DNA of 64,000 bases from Bifidobacterium pullorum DSM 20433 (GTDB taxonomy: Bacteria > Actinomycetota > Actinomycetes > Actinomycetales > Bifidobacteriaceae), in NCBI RefSeq assembly GCF_000771405.1, contig NZ_JDUI01000001.1:1-64000 (forward strand), given 5' to 3'. Positions 16,298-23,506 of this stretch are shown here, piece after piece. The notes beneath the pieces were generated by a model. It was not told the origin of the DNA and did no database searches. It was given only the letters and a program-made list of their open reading frames with translations. Positions within the stretch are counted from its first letter, which is position 1, and each line of letters starts with the position of its first letter. Position numbers and translations under genes: made by a program.

Positions 16298-17284
16298 TCA
16301 GTAGCCCGGTTGCCAGCAGTCCGCCGGCCCCGACCCGTACTGGCCCGCATAGCAGGACGACGACCCGTATCCGCCGTCATACCCGTCGGATCGCCCCGGA
16401 CCCATCTGTTCCGGACGGCGGGCGCGCTCGTGCACCGTCCACGCCGGCACACGATACGGTCCTTCCGCGCTCCAGCCTTCCATATATGGTTCGAGCTGCT
16501 CGTCGGTCGGGTCGGGCACGGTGACGTCGAGCAGTTCGGGGTGCAGGCCCGGATCCTCCGCTTCGATGCGCCTGCGCAGCAGCGCGATCCGCTGCCCCAC
16601 CTCGTCACGGTCGGCACCCGTGTAGCGATCCATCGCCCGTTCCAGCGCGGACAGGAATTCCCGGCGTTTCGCCATCGCCTGGTACTGTTCCGCCTGATGG
16701 TCGATAAGGGCTATCATCCGGTCGAAATCGTACCGCTGACGCGCACGCTCCTTGACGCCCTCCCATTCCTCACGTTGCTTGCGCTGCTTGCGCCGTCGGT
16801 CGAGCGCGGCGACGAATTCGTTGAGGACGGATGGGATCTTCTCTTCCAATGATGAAGTGGTCGTGTCCTTGGCCGTCCTGCGGCAGGAATCATCCCCGTC
16901 GGAGCGTATCGCCACCTGCAGCAGCCCGGTGCCCACGAATTCACGCGCCCGTTCCGCCAGCCACCGTGGACCGCGGGCGGCCTTGCCCACCATGGCGGGG
17001 TCCCGACGCGGCGCGTTCGGCGCGCATAGTTCCTGCACGCGCAGGAAATAGATCACGTCCTCCACCTTGAACACGATATGGGCCCACCGCACATCGTCGC
17101 CGTACTGCTCCGCCAGGTCGGCGTCGTGCGACGACGGGATTTCGAACCCGCGCTCCGCCGCCCCGCTTCCGATGAGCCTCAGCACCCCGGCCGCCCGTGG
17201 AACATGCGGTTCGGTCACGTACTGGTTGTCGGTGTCGGCCTTGAACCGCTCCACCCATGCCTCGATTGTTTCGTTCTGCGCCAT
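16298..17284 (-). CDS. Hypothetical protein with charged helical middle and Gly/Tyr/Ser-rich tail
   Basis: A 328-aa soluble protein I do not recognise. Residues 1-120 are mixed alpha/beta with a conserved-looking segment DVRWAHIVFKVEDVIYFLRVQEL. Residues 145-250 are strongly charged and probably helical (RRRKQRKQREEWEGVKERARQRY and onwards). The last 40 residues are low-complexity, rich in Gly, Tyr and Ser with two Cys (DGYDGGYGSSSCYAGQYGSG). No membrane segment or signal peptide. GAAAGGGG lies upstream of the ATG. It is monocistronic, between a small membrane protein and an S10 peptidase. Confidence 0.7.
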   Translation of the reverse strand: MAQNETIEAWVERFKADTDNQYVTEPHVPRAAGVLRLIGSGAAERGFEIPSSHDADLAEQYGDDVRWAHIVFKVEDVIYFLRVQELCAPNAPRRDPAMVGKAARGPRWLAERAREFVGTGLLQVAIRSDGDDSCRRTAKDTTTSSLEEKIPSVLNEFVAALDRRRKQRKQREEWEGVKERARQRYDFDRMIALIDHQAEQYQAMAKRREFLSALERAMDRYTGADRDEVGQRIALLRRRIEAEDPGLHPELLDVTVPDPTDEQLEPYMEGWSAEGPYRVPAWTVHERARRPEQMGPGRSDGYDGGYGSSSCYAGQYGSGPADCWQPGY

Positions 17285-17460
17285 GGCGCACCCCTTTCAT
17301 GAACCGGTCGTTGCGCCGCACCCCCCAAGCGGCGTTGCCAGATAGCATGCCACAGTTCGCGGCAGCGCGCCACCGCATCATGGAAAAATGTGGACAAGTG
17401 GATGAATCGGCGGTTATGCACCGTGCACCGCCGGACGGTTCAACGCCTCACCCGCGCAAT

Positions 17461-17490
17461 CGCCGGCACGGCCTTGCGGCCATGCCGGCG
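17461..17490 (-). terminator. Hairpin terminator after the S10 carboxypeptidase gene
   Basis: CGCCGGCA-C-GGCC and GGCC-A-TGCCGGCG pair around a TTGC loop (one mismatch), 11 nt downstream of the peptidase stop on the minus strand. No T-tract. Confidence 0.55.
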
Positions 17491-17500
17491 GCATCCGGGG

Positions 17501-19066
17501 TCACACGTCCAGACTCGGCGCAGGCAGTGCGGGACGTTCGTCGATGGACGGCAGATCGGCCGCGTTGGCCGCGTAGAACCGCTTGAGGTCGGCGGAGAAC
17601 TTCCGCAGGCTCTCCTTGGCCGAATACAGCATGTGGCCGGCCGGATAGTAGGTGAACGCCACGTTGCCCCGCAGCGGCTTGGGCAGGCCCAGGTGGTCGA
17701 TGTCGCACTCGGTCTGGAAAAATGGCGTGCACAGGTCGTACCAGCCGCTGCCGATCAGCACCTTCAACGTGGGCTGGTGCACGATCGCCGCCGCCAGGTC
17801 CGCCGTGACCGACGGGAACGGGATGATCTCGCCCTCGACGGACTTGGTGTGCGACGGCAGCCGGTGCCACCACATCCACCCCTTGCCCGGCTCGGTGGAC
17901 TCCCAGTCGAAATCGGCGAACCCCCGGCGTTCGGGGACGCGGTCCCACCCCAGCTCGTCACGCAGATAGGCGTTGACCAGGCTGGAATACGCGGGATCGA
18001 GGTAGGCGTCGTCGACCACGAAGGTCTCGTCGTCGCTGACCGGATCGAGATCGTAGCCGGCGGCGCGGCCGTCGTACCGTCCCACGATCCGGCTCTGCTC
18101 GAGCAGCAGACGCTTGCGGAACCGGGTGTCGAGCACCCGCAGATCGGAGGCGAATACGTAGTCGACGTCCAGGCCGGTCAGTTCGGCGTACCGTTCCGCC
18201 ACCCGGCGCTTCGATGCATCGTCCAGACGGGCGCCGGCGGCGAGCGCCAGGCGCAGCGGACCGTCGGCAAAGGCACGCGCCTGTGCCAGATGCTCCTCGA
18301 GCGTGAGATCCCGGCCGGCCTTGCCGTGGTAGTGCGCCACCGAGGCGTAGGTCGGGAAGTAGCCGACGTAGCATTGGTCGCTGGTGTCGAACACATGCGC
18401 ATAGTCGAGGATGTTCGAGATGAGCACCAGACCGTTCAGGGACACGCCGTCCTGCTGGAGGCGGTACGAGAGCGCGGCGCCACGGGTGGTGCCATAGGAT
18501 TCGCCGAGCACGTACTTGGGCGAGTTCCAACGGCGGTATTTGCTCAGGTAGGCTCGGATGAACGCGCTGAAGCCCTTGACGTCGCCGTCCACGCTCCACA
18601 GTTCGGGCTTGGCCTTGTCCAGGATGGTCGAGAAGCCGGCGCCGGCGGCGTCGATGAACACCAGGTCGCTGACCGGCAGCAGGGTCTCCGGGTTGTCGGC
18701 GAGCGTGTAGGGGGCGGCGGGCACGGGGTCCGTGTCGGTCACGTCGATGCGCTTGGGCGCGATGGACCCCAACAGCAGGAACGTGGAGCTGGAGCCCGGG
18801 CCGCCGTTGAAGATGAACGTCACGGGGCGGCTCGGGTCCACGGCACCCTGATCGTCCACGGCGTTGAACGCGGCGAAGAAGATGCTGGCGGCCGGTTTGG
18901 CCTTGGCGGTGTCGATGTCGATGGTGCCCAGCGTGGCGTCATAGCGCCACTCCCGCCCGTCCAGCGTGATGCTGTGGCGGGTGGTCTTCTCGTAAGGCTC
19001 GGGCAGATGCTCCTTGTCGGCGTTTGCGGCCTGTGTCTGCGTCGTGGTGGCGTCCTGATCGGTCAT
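17501..19066 (-). CDS. Serine carboxypeptidase, peptidase family S10
   Basis: A 521-aa alpha/beta-hydrolase of peptidase family S10. The oxyanion-hole motif FNGGPGSSS (residues 86-94), the nucleophile motif GESYGTTRG (Ser190), Asp444 in GWYDLCTPF and His478 in YPAGHMLYSAKES complete the Ser-Asp-His triad. There is no signal peptide: the N-terminus is polar (DATTTQTQAANADKEH), so the enzyme is probably cytoplasmic, unlike most vacuolar or secreted S10 enzymes. Such proteins occur in bifidobacteria and other bacteria and probably trim peptides. It is monocistronic, with a hairpin downstream and a long inverted repeat upstream shared with the divergent LURP-one gene. Confidence 0.9.
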   Translation of the reverse strand: MTDQDATTTQTQAANADKEHLPEPYEKTTRHSITLDGREWRYDATLGTIDIDTAKAKPAASIFFAAFNAVDDQGAVDPSRPVTFIFNGGPGSSSTFLLLGSIAPKRIDVTDTDPVPAAPYTLADNPETLLPVSDLVFIDAAGAGFSTILDKAKPELWSVDGDVKGFSAFIRAYLSKYRRWNSPKYVLGESYGTTRGAALSYRLQQDGVSLNGLVLISNILDYAHVFDTSDQCYVGYFPTYASVAHYHGKAGRDLTLEEHLAQARAFADGPLRLALAAGARLDDASKRRVAERYAELTGLDVDYVFASDLRVLDTRFRKRLLLEQSRIVGRYDGRAAGYDLDPVSDDETFVVDDAYLDPAYSSLVNAYLRDELGWDRVPERRGFADFDWESTEPGKGWMWWHRLPSHTKSVEGEIIPFPSVTADLAAAIVHQPTLKVLIGSGWYDLCTPFFQTECDIDHLGLPKPLRGNVAFTYYPAGHMLYSAKESLRKFSADLKRFYAANAADLPSIDERPALPAPSLDV

Positions 19067-19111
19067 TGATCATCCTTTGCTCGGTGATGGACAGGATGTA
19101 TCCCATGATAC

Positions 19112-19193
19112 GGTTCGCACTACTTCGGGATTACCTCTTCCAAGTCCCGGCTTTCCGCCCCTGTCGGATTTGCATCCCGAAGTAGTGCGAACC
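19112..19193. repeat. 20-bp perfect inverted repeat in the S10/LURP-one divergent region
   Basis: Arms 19112-19131 and 19174-19193 are exact reverse complements (GGTTCGCACTACTTCGGGAT), separated by 42 bp. The right arm fills the spacer just before the TACAAT -10 element of the LURP-one gene; the left arm is about 45 bp from the start of the S10 peptidase. A shared operator bound by a DNA-looping regulator is the simplest idea. Confidence 0.75.
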
Positions 19194-19199
19194 TACAAT
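19170..19199 (+). promoter_or_regulatory. Promoter of the LURP-one gene, probably leaderless
   Basis: TACAAT (19194-19199) ends 9 nt before the ATG at 19209, so transcription would start within 1-3 nt of the start codon. TTGCAT at 19170-19175 could be the -35 with an 18-bp spacer. No ribosome site precedes the ATG. The right arm of the 20-bp inverted repeat covers the spacer. Confidence 0.55.
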
Positions 19200-19208
19200 G
19201 CTGATTCC

Positions 19209-19721
19209 ATGAAGCAGCTGTACATCAAGCAGAAGATGTTCACGTTCGGCGGCGAGCAGTTCACCGTCACCGATGGGGCGCAGCGGCCCGTATACACGGT
19301 GGAGGGCAGTTTCCTGCAGATCCCCAAGTCGTTCTCGATCAGGGACGTGAACGGGTTCGAGGTGGCCCGCGTAGAGAAGAAGACGTTCAGCTGGCTGCCG
19401 CATTTCAGCGTGTTCATGGGTGACGCCGAAGTGGCCGCCATCGACCAGGAGTTCTCCTTCTTCCGACCCCGGTACCGCATCGACGCGCAGGGGCTGGCGA
19501 TCGAGGGCGACTGGTGGGATATGAACTTCACCGTGTCCCGCAACGGCGTGCAGGTGGCGGCGATCACGCAACGCTGGCTGAGCTGGGGAGACTCCTACGA
19601 GGTCACGATTGTCGAGGATGCGTTGGAAACGCTGATCGTCGCCCTGGTGGTGGCCATCGACAAGGTCAAGGCCGATCGGGATTCCTCGTCCGCCTCGTCC
19701 GCGGCTTCATCCGTGGCCTGA
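19209..19721 (+). CDS. LURP-one-related family protein
   Basis: A 170-aa protein of the LURP-one-related family (tubby-like beta-barrel fold). The start MKQLYIKQKMFTFGGEQFTV and the repeated strand pairs (FSIRDVNGFEVARVEKK, FSFFRPRYRIDAQGLAIEGDWWDMNF) fit the fold, and the Ser-rich C-terminal tail ([13 protein letters not shown]) is variable. The role of bacterial members is not well known; they may bind phospholipids or nucleic acid. There is no signal peptide. It is the only gene on its transcript and appears leaderless, under the inverted-repeat control region shared with the S10 peptidase. Confidence 0.8.
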   Translation: MKQLYIKQKMFTFGGEQFTVTDGAQRPVYTVEGSFLQIPKSFSIRDVNGFEVARVEKKTFSWLPHFSVFMGDAEVAAIDQEFSFFRPRYRIDAQGLAIEGDWWDMNFTVSRNGVQVAAITQRWLSWGDSYEVTIVEDALETLIVALVVAIDKVKADRDSSSASSAASSVA

Positions 19722-19776
19722 ATGGCTCGGAGGCATGCATCTCCTCCACGGGGGGGGCGGAACAAGCCCGATACGT

Positions 19777-19815
19777 ATCATGCCCATCCGGAGCGTGTTC
19801 CCGGATGGGCATGAT
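19777..19815. terminator. Bidirectional terminator between convergent genes
   Basis: A perfect 15-bp stem (ATCATGCCCATCCGG / CCGGATGGGCATGAT) with a 9-nt loop lies between the LURP-one gene (plus) and the FMN-binding gene (minus), ending 20 nt before the latter's stop. Confidence 0.7.
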
Positions 19816-19834
19816 GCATATCGGAGCGGTCAGA

Positions 19835-20239
19835 TCAGTCCTTGACGATGGTCTTGCCGGCGGTGGGTCCCGGGGTCAGGTCCTGGATTTCGGTGACCTC
19901 CAGCACCGGCACGCAGGTCGGGATCTTGGTGCCCCGTTCCTGGGCGACCTTGACCTGGGCGTCGTAGATCTCGCCCTCGGTGTGCAGGGTCACGGTGCCG
20001 CGGAACCGGTAGCCCTTCTTCTCGGCCAGATTGGCGACGGCGATGACCAGCGGGCTGCCGTCCAGCAGGTTGCGGTACATCTGTCCGGCGGTGCGCTCGT
20101 GGTAGGCGATGTGATTGTCGTCGATCACGTACGTCGACATCTTGGGACCCAGATCGGGTTCGCCGTCCTTGCTAACGGTGGCGACCCAGGCGAGGTTGTT
20201 CTCGATGAAGGTCTTCATCTCTTCGGTGAGCATGGCCAT
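19835..20239 (-). CDS. Pyridoxamine 5'-phosphate oxidase-like FMN-binding protein
   Basis: A 134-aa split-barrel flavoprotein of the PNPOx-like superfamily. The N-terminal MLTEEMKTFIENNLAWVATVSKDGEPDLGPK segment and the central strand KGYRFRGTVTLHTEGEIYD are typical of the general-stress/flavin-nucleotide group that binds FMN as a dimer. Catalytic role unknown: the family includes pyridoxine phosphate oxidases, F420- or FMN-dependent reductases and heme-degrading enzymes. AAAGGA is 9 nt upstream of the ATG at 20239. The gene is monocistronic. Confidence 0.82.
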   Translation of the reverse strand: MAMLTEEMKTFIENNLAWVATVSKDGEPDLGPKMSTYVIDDNHIAYHERTAGQMYRNLLDGSPLVIAVANLAEKKGYRFRGTVTLHTEGEIYDAQVKVAQERGTKIPTCVPVLEVTEIQDLTPGPTAGKTIVKD

Positions 20240-20342
20240 GGCATCCGTCCTTTCGAAAAACGCGGTGCTTCCAGAGTACTTCACCCCGGTCGTGTTCGCC
20301 ATGCGAACAGCCGGCGGTGTGGCCAAGCTCACGTTCGTCCGA

Positions 20343-21350
20343 TCAGATGAAGTCGTAGGGCATGCGGTGCGCGGCGATCCAGAACACGATGAGCGCGAGC
20401 GTGAACCATCCCATCCAAGCCTGTCCGGCGCCGGCGAACCAGTGGGCCACAACGGCGAGCACGCCGAAGCGGACCAGAAAGAACGCGGCGCGGCGGAACC
20501 CGGTTCTGGGTTTCGTCTCCACGCTCATGCGCACGAATCCGGAGCCCAGCGTGCGCCCGTGCCGTGCGGCGGGAATGAGCAGTTCCATCACCGCATAGCA
20601 GCCGAGGAACATCACGCCGCCCATCGTGAACGTCAGCGGACGGGATCCGGTGACGTTCACTTCGATGAGGTAGATGAGCGAGGTCAACGGCACGTAGAGC
20701 ACCAGCGTCCACGCGTAGTCGATGCAGAACGCCACCGACCGGCGCAGGAATCCGGGTTGCGTGGTGATGACGTCGTCGTCCACCGCGCGCGTGGGGATCA
20801 GATGGTTGGCGATGATGGCGACGACAAGGCCGAGCAGGCCGCCCGACGTGTTCCAGATCAGGTCGTCCACGTCGAACAGACGGTAGGCACAGGGGTATAG
20901 GCCGAAGATTCCGGTCAGCTGGGAGGTTTCGATCAGCAGGGAGGTCAGGAAGCACAGCGGCAGGGCGAACCGCAGCCGCATGCGCACGAACCGTCCGAGG
21001 ATGAATCCCAACGGCATGAAGAAGACCACGTTGAACAGGATCTGCAGCAAGGCGTCCAGTCCGCCGTACTGCAGGTCGCCGACGAACCGCCACACGTCCA
21101 GCTGAGGCGTCACATGATGGGCGGCGCAGTAGCGTTCCGGATCCTCGGGCAGCGGATACAGGGTGAAGCAGGCCAGCGACAACAGATACAGCACCGACCC
21201 GTAGGAGGCGAGCACCGAGGTGAACCTGATGCGGTTCTCGCGATGGTACAGATACGCCAGCACGGGCAGCGTCAGCAGCGCCGACATGAACGGCCACAGG
21301 ATCACCGCGAGGATGAACGGCTGGCTGAACCCGCCGATGAACGCCATCAT
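20343..21350 (-). CDS. VanZ-RDD fusion membrane protein
   Basis: A 335-aa integral membrane protein made of two known domains. The N-terminal half (about residues 10-190) is VanZ-like, with LFNVVFFMPLGFILGR and ETSQLTGIFG ... RLFDVDDLIWNTSGGLLG; the C-terminal half (about 205-320) is an RDD domain, with RRSVAFCIDYAWTL and the matching RTLGSGFVRMSV. VanZ is linked to low-level teicoplanin resistance and RDD proteins to ion exchange, but the function of the fusion is unknown. Eight or nine membrane helices are predicted. GGGAGACG precedes the ATG at 13 nt. A cluster of GTACGCCG motifs lies upstream. Confidence 0.85.
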   Translation of the reverse strand: MMAFIGGFSQPFILAVILWPFMSALLTLPVLAYLYHRENRIRFTSVLASYGSVLYLLSLACFTLYPLPEDPERYCAAHHVTPQLDVWRFVGDLQYGGLDALLQILFNVVFFMPLGFILGRFVRMRLRFALPLCFLTSLLIETSQLTGIFGLYPCAYRLFDVDDLIWNTSGGLLGLVVAIIANHLIPTRAVDDDVITTQPGFLRRSVAFCIDYAWTLVLYVPLTSLIYLIEVNVTGSRPLTFTMGGVMFLGCYAVMELLIPAARHGRTLGSGFVRMSVETKPRTGFRRAAFFLVRFGVLAVVAHWFAGAGQAWMGWFTLALIVFWIAAHRMPYDFI

Positions 21351-21377
21351 GATAGATTCGTCTCCCTGTCTTCGGTC

Positions 21378-21436
21378 CGGCGTACACCTTCCGACACGCG
21401 TACGCCGTCGTTGATTCTACGGTACGCCGCGCCGTA
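21378..21436 (-). promoter_or_regulatory. Cluster of GTACGCCG motifs upstream of the VanZ-RDD gene
   Basis: CGGCGTAC (21378-21385), GTACGCCG (21400-21407) and GTACGCCG (21422-21429) are followed by a CCGTACG variant (21432-21438). The first two form an inverted repeat with a 14-bp loop; the two direct copies are 22 bp apart (about two helical turns). The location 28-90 bp before the start suggests binding sites of a regulator, but no such protein is known here. Confidence 0.4.
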
Positions 21437-21524
21437 CGAGCGCGCAGTCGGCCCTGGGGCGTATTCGAAAGCGCCGCGAACGGGGATATCGGCCGACGGG
21501 ATGAGACTCCCCCGTCTATGGCGA

Positions 21525-22208
21525 TCAGGGCAGCGTCATACGGTATTCCGCCACAATGGTGCGGTTCCAGTCCTCCGGTGTACGGCAGGTCTTGCCGAGC
21601 TCGTCGATCAGGCCGTGGAACTCCTGGAATTCGGGGATGCTCCAGGAGTCCACATCGATATGCGGCATGACACGGCGACGGAACCCCTCGTAGGATTGCG
21701 GCAAGTCGGTCACGCCCAGCGTTTCGAACATGCGCCGGGCGTAGCGGTCGGCGATGAACGCCGGACGATCGAACACGTACAGCAGCAGATCATCGGCGGT
21801 CTCGCCGCCCACACCACGGATGGCCAGCAGCTCCCGGCGCAGCGCGTCGTCGTCGAGTTCCCGCACAAGGGAGGGGATGTCGCCGTCGCCTTTCCACTCC
21901 CCCAGGTCCAGGAACCACTGGCAGAACGCACGCAGATACGTGGCCTTCAGCCGGTAGTATCCAGTCGGGCGAATCATCGCCCACAGCGTTTCGTCCGGCA
22001 TGTCGACGATCGAGCGGGCGTCCAGCACGTCGGCCGCCTTCATCCGGCCGAGCGCCATCTCCACATTGTCCCAGGCGGTGTTCTGGGTCAGGATCGCGCC
22101 GATGGCGATCTCGAACCGTGAATCGGCCGGCCACCAGTGTGTGGGGCCCATGCGGTCCAGCAGCAGTTCGTACAGGCCGCGCACATCAATCCGCCGGCGA
22201 TCATCCAC
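21525..22208 (-). CDS. MagIII-like HhH-GPD DNA glycosylase
   Basis: A 227-aa helix-hairpin-helix DNA glycosylase. Blocks WWPADSRFEIAIGAILTQNT (25-44), IRPTGYYRLKA (79-89), the hairpin RGVGGETAD (131-139), catalytic Asp154 in FIADRYARR and the EFHGLIDELGK tail all match the Helicobacter 3-methyladenine glycosylase MagIII more closely than classical endonuclease III. The catalytic lysine of endonuclease III is replaced by Glu136, and the C-terminal iron-sulfur cysteines are absent, so a monofunctional base-removal activity is expected. GTG at 22208 is the chosen start because GGAGGTGG lies 5 nt upstream. It diverges from the GNAT gene across a palindrome array. Confidence 0.83.
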   Translation of the reverse strand: MDDRRRIDVRGLYELLLDRMGPTHWWPADSRFEIAIGAILTQNTAWDNVEMALGRMKAADVLDARSIVDMPDETLWAMIRPTGYYRLKATYLRAFCQWFLDLGEWKGDGDIPSLVRELDDDALRRELLAIRGVGGETADDLLLYVFDRPAFIADRYARRMFETLGVTDLPQSYEGFRRRVMPHIDVDSWSIPEFQEFHGLIDELGKTCRTPEDWNRTIVAEYRMTLP

Positions 22209-22306
22209 GATTCCACCTCCAGCCTTCACATGCCCACTGAAGCAATGCGCGACATACTACCATGCTGCATTCCATACGCATCTGTGCCGGCCCTGCAACC
22301 CGCTCA

Positions 22307-22421
22307 TGCGACAACACGCGCACTAGCCAACCACGTAATCGCCGTGTTGTCGCACGCTTGCGACAACACGCACGCCAGACAACCACTCAAACGCCGTGTT
22401 GTCGCACCCTTGCGACAACAC
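22307..22421. repeat. Tandem palindrome array with 52-bp period
   Basis: Three copies of TGCGACAACAC (22307, 22359, 22411) alternate with two of the reverse complement GTGTTGTCGCA (22344, 22396). The copies are exactly 52 bp apart, with loops of 26 and 4 nt in turn. The segments between are only partly conserved (about 18 bp differ). It fills the region between the MagIII-like gene (divergent, start 22208) and the GNAT gene (start 22491). No Cas genes, and the variable parts are far too short for CRISPR spacers. Confidence 0.85.
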
Positions 22422-22490
22422 GCACACGTGATTATGGTGATAAGCCAATGGATTGTAACGGTAGTAATCCGATAACAAGAGGGAATCTTC

Positions 22491-23072
22491 ATGACCGTGT
22501 TGGAAACGGAACGACTGATATTGAGGCCTTGGAGGGTGGGCGACACCGCGGACGCGCAGGCGCTGTTCACCTATGCCAGCAACCCGAATGTAGGGCCCGC
22601 CGCGAGCTGGCGGCCGCACACGAGCGTTGAAGAGAGCGCCGAGATTATCCGCACGGTGCTGAATGCGCCGGAGACCTACGCCGTCGTACTCAAGCGGACC
22701 GACGAACCCATCGGCAGCATCGGATTGCATCAGCAGCCGTCCGAGTCCGTCATCAACACACCGGGATACCAGCCCTCGGACATGGAAATCGGATACTGGA
22801 TCGGCGAACCGTATTGGGGACAGGGTCTCATTCCGGAGGCGGCGCGTGCGCTGCTGCGCCACGGGTTCGAGGACCTGGGCCTACAGGCGATCTGGGGCAC
22901 GCACAATGTGGAGAACACGAAATCCTCCCGCGTGATGGACAAACTCGGCCTGCGGCTCATCCGCATCGAACCGCATGTGCGAAGGGAACTGCTGGGCGAC
23001 GTCTGGCGCGACCAAGCCATCCGCCGCATCACCCGCGAGGAGTGGGAAGCCAAGGTCGCAAACGCGCAATAA
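22491..23072 (+). CDS. GNAT family N-acetyltransferase (RimJ/RimL-like)
   Basis: A 193-aa acetyltransferase. LETERLILRPWRVGD (residues 4-18) is the start of RimJ/RimL-type enzymes, and MEIGYWIGEPYWGQGLIPEAARALLRHGF (97-125, read in parts) contains the acetyl-CoA-binding Q/R-x-x-G-x-G/A pattern. NTKSSRVMDKLGLRLIR is the conserved motif B region. The substrate may be a ribosomal protein N-terminus or a small amine. GAGGGAA lies 6-7 nt before the ATG. The upstream intergenic region is the palindrome array. The last 12 residues are charged and non-conserved. Confidence 0.85.
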   Translation: MTVLETERLILRPWRVGDTADAQALFTYASNPNVGPAASWRPHTSVEESAEIIRTVLNAPETYAVVLKRTDEPIGSIGLHQQPSESVINTPGYQPSDMEIGYWIGEPYWGQGLIPEAARALLRHGFEDLGLQAIWGTHNVENTKSSRVMDKLGLRLIRIEPHVRRELLGDVWRDQAIRRITREEWEAKVANAQ

Positions 23073-23160
23073 TCCAACGGCGCAACCGGCCATGGATGTT
23101 CAGTTCGCTCCCGGATCGCATCCGAATCCGCCATCCACGACCGAGCAAGCTTTACCGACC

Positions 23161-23200
23161 GTTGACAACGTCAACAATTTTGATATTATTGACATTGTCA
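23161..23200 (+). promoter_or_regulatory. Promoter with two operator-like dyads of the HicA-like cassette
   Basis: TTGACA (23162-23167) and TATTAT (23184-23189) form a strong promoter with a 16-bp spacer. The -35 lies inside the palindrome GTTGAC-AAC-GTCAAC (23161-23175), and a second, imperfect dyad TGACA-T-TGTCA (23190-23200) starts right after the -10. The stretch is strikingly AT-rich for this chromosome. The layout is that of an autoregulated toxin-antitoxin promoter. Confidence 0.65.
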
Positions 23201-23221
23201 GCAATTTCGCTGGCAACGACG

Positions 23222-23434
23222 ATGGAAGGTTGTCCCATACAGGATAAACGCATCGCACCGCTCCTCGAACAGCTCGAGGAACAGGGATGGCGCATCAAAC
23301 CCATGAAAAAGGGATGGATGTGTTACCCGCCCGACACAACGAAACAGGCAGTAGCCATACACAAGACACCTTCGGATGCCAGATGGTACGACAACTGCAT
23401 GAAGTACCTGCGTCGCGGAGGTTTTCTCGGGTGA
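23222..23434 (+). CDS. HicA-like small protein (candidate toxin)
   Basis: A 70-aa basic protein with the alpha-beta-beta-beta-alpha layout of HicA-like mRNA interferases: helix LLEQLEEQGWRIKPMKKG, strands around WMCYPPD and AVAIHKTPSD, and helix RWYDNCMKYLRRGGF. The TPSD-x-R ... LRRGGF ending is shared with actinobacterial and phage HicA-like proteins. The position of the usual catalytic His (G-x-H) is taken by Trp32 (KKGWMCY); His47 is the only histidine. No clear ribosome site precedes the ATG at 23222. It is the first gene of a two-gene unit with the HTH protein downstream. Toxin function is inferred from size, fold and context. Confidence 0.6.
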   Translation: MEGCPIQDKRIAPLLEQLEEQGWRIKPMKKGWMCYPPDTTKQAVAIHKTPSDARWYDNCMKYLRRGGFLG

Positions 23435-23440
23435 GCGGTG

Positions 23441-23473
23441 GGCCCGCGAAGTCGACCTCGATCGTCGCGGGCC
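23441..23473 (+). other. Hairpin between the HicA-like gene and its partner
   Basis: A perfect 9-bp stem (GGCCCGCGA / TCGCGGGCC) with a 15-nt loop lies in the 72-bp gap. Without a T-tract it is more likely to set relative expression (attenuation or processing) than to end transcription fully. Confidence 0.5.
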
Positions 23474-23506
23474 ATTCCATCGTCTACGGTTTGCAGGAGG
23501 TGGCGC

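Noticed and set aside
19112-19193. Site-specific invertible promoter
   Set aside because: Arms fit, but the invertible segment would be only 42 bp and no recombinase gene is near; kept as a possible operator instead.
22307-22421. CRISPR array
   Set aside because: Conserved units are palindromes of about 34 bp with variable parts of only about 18 bp, three units in all and no cas genes.
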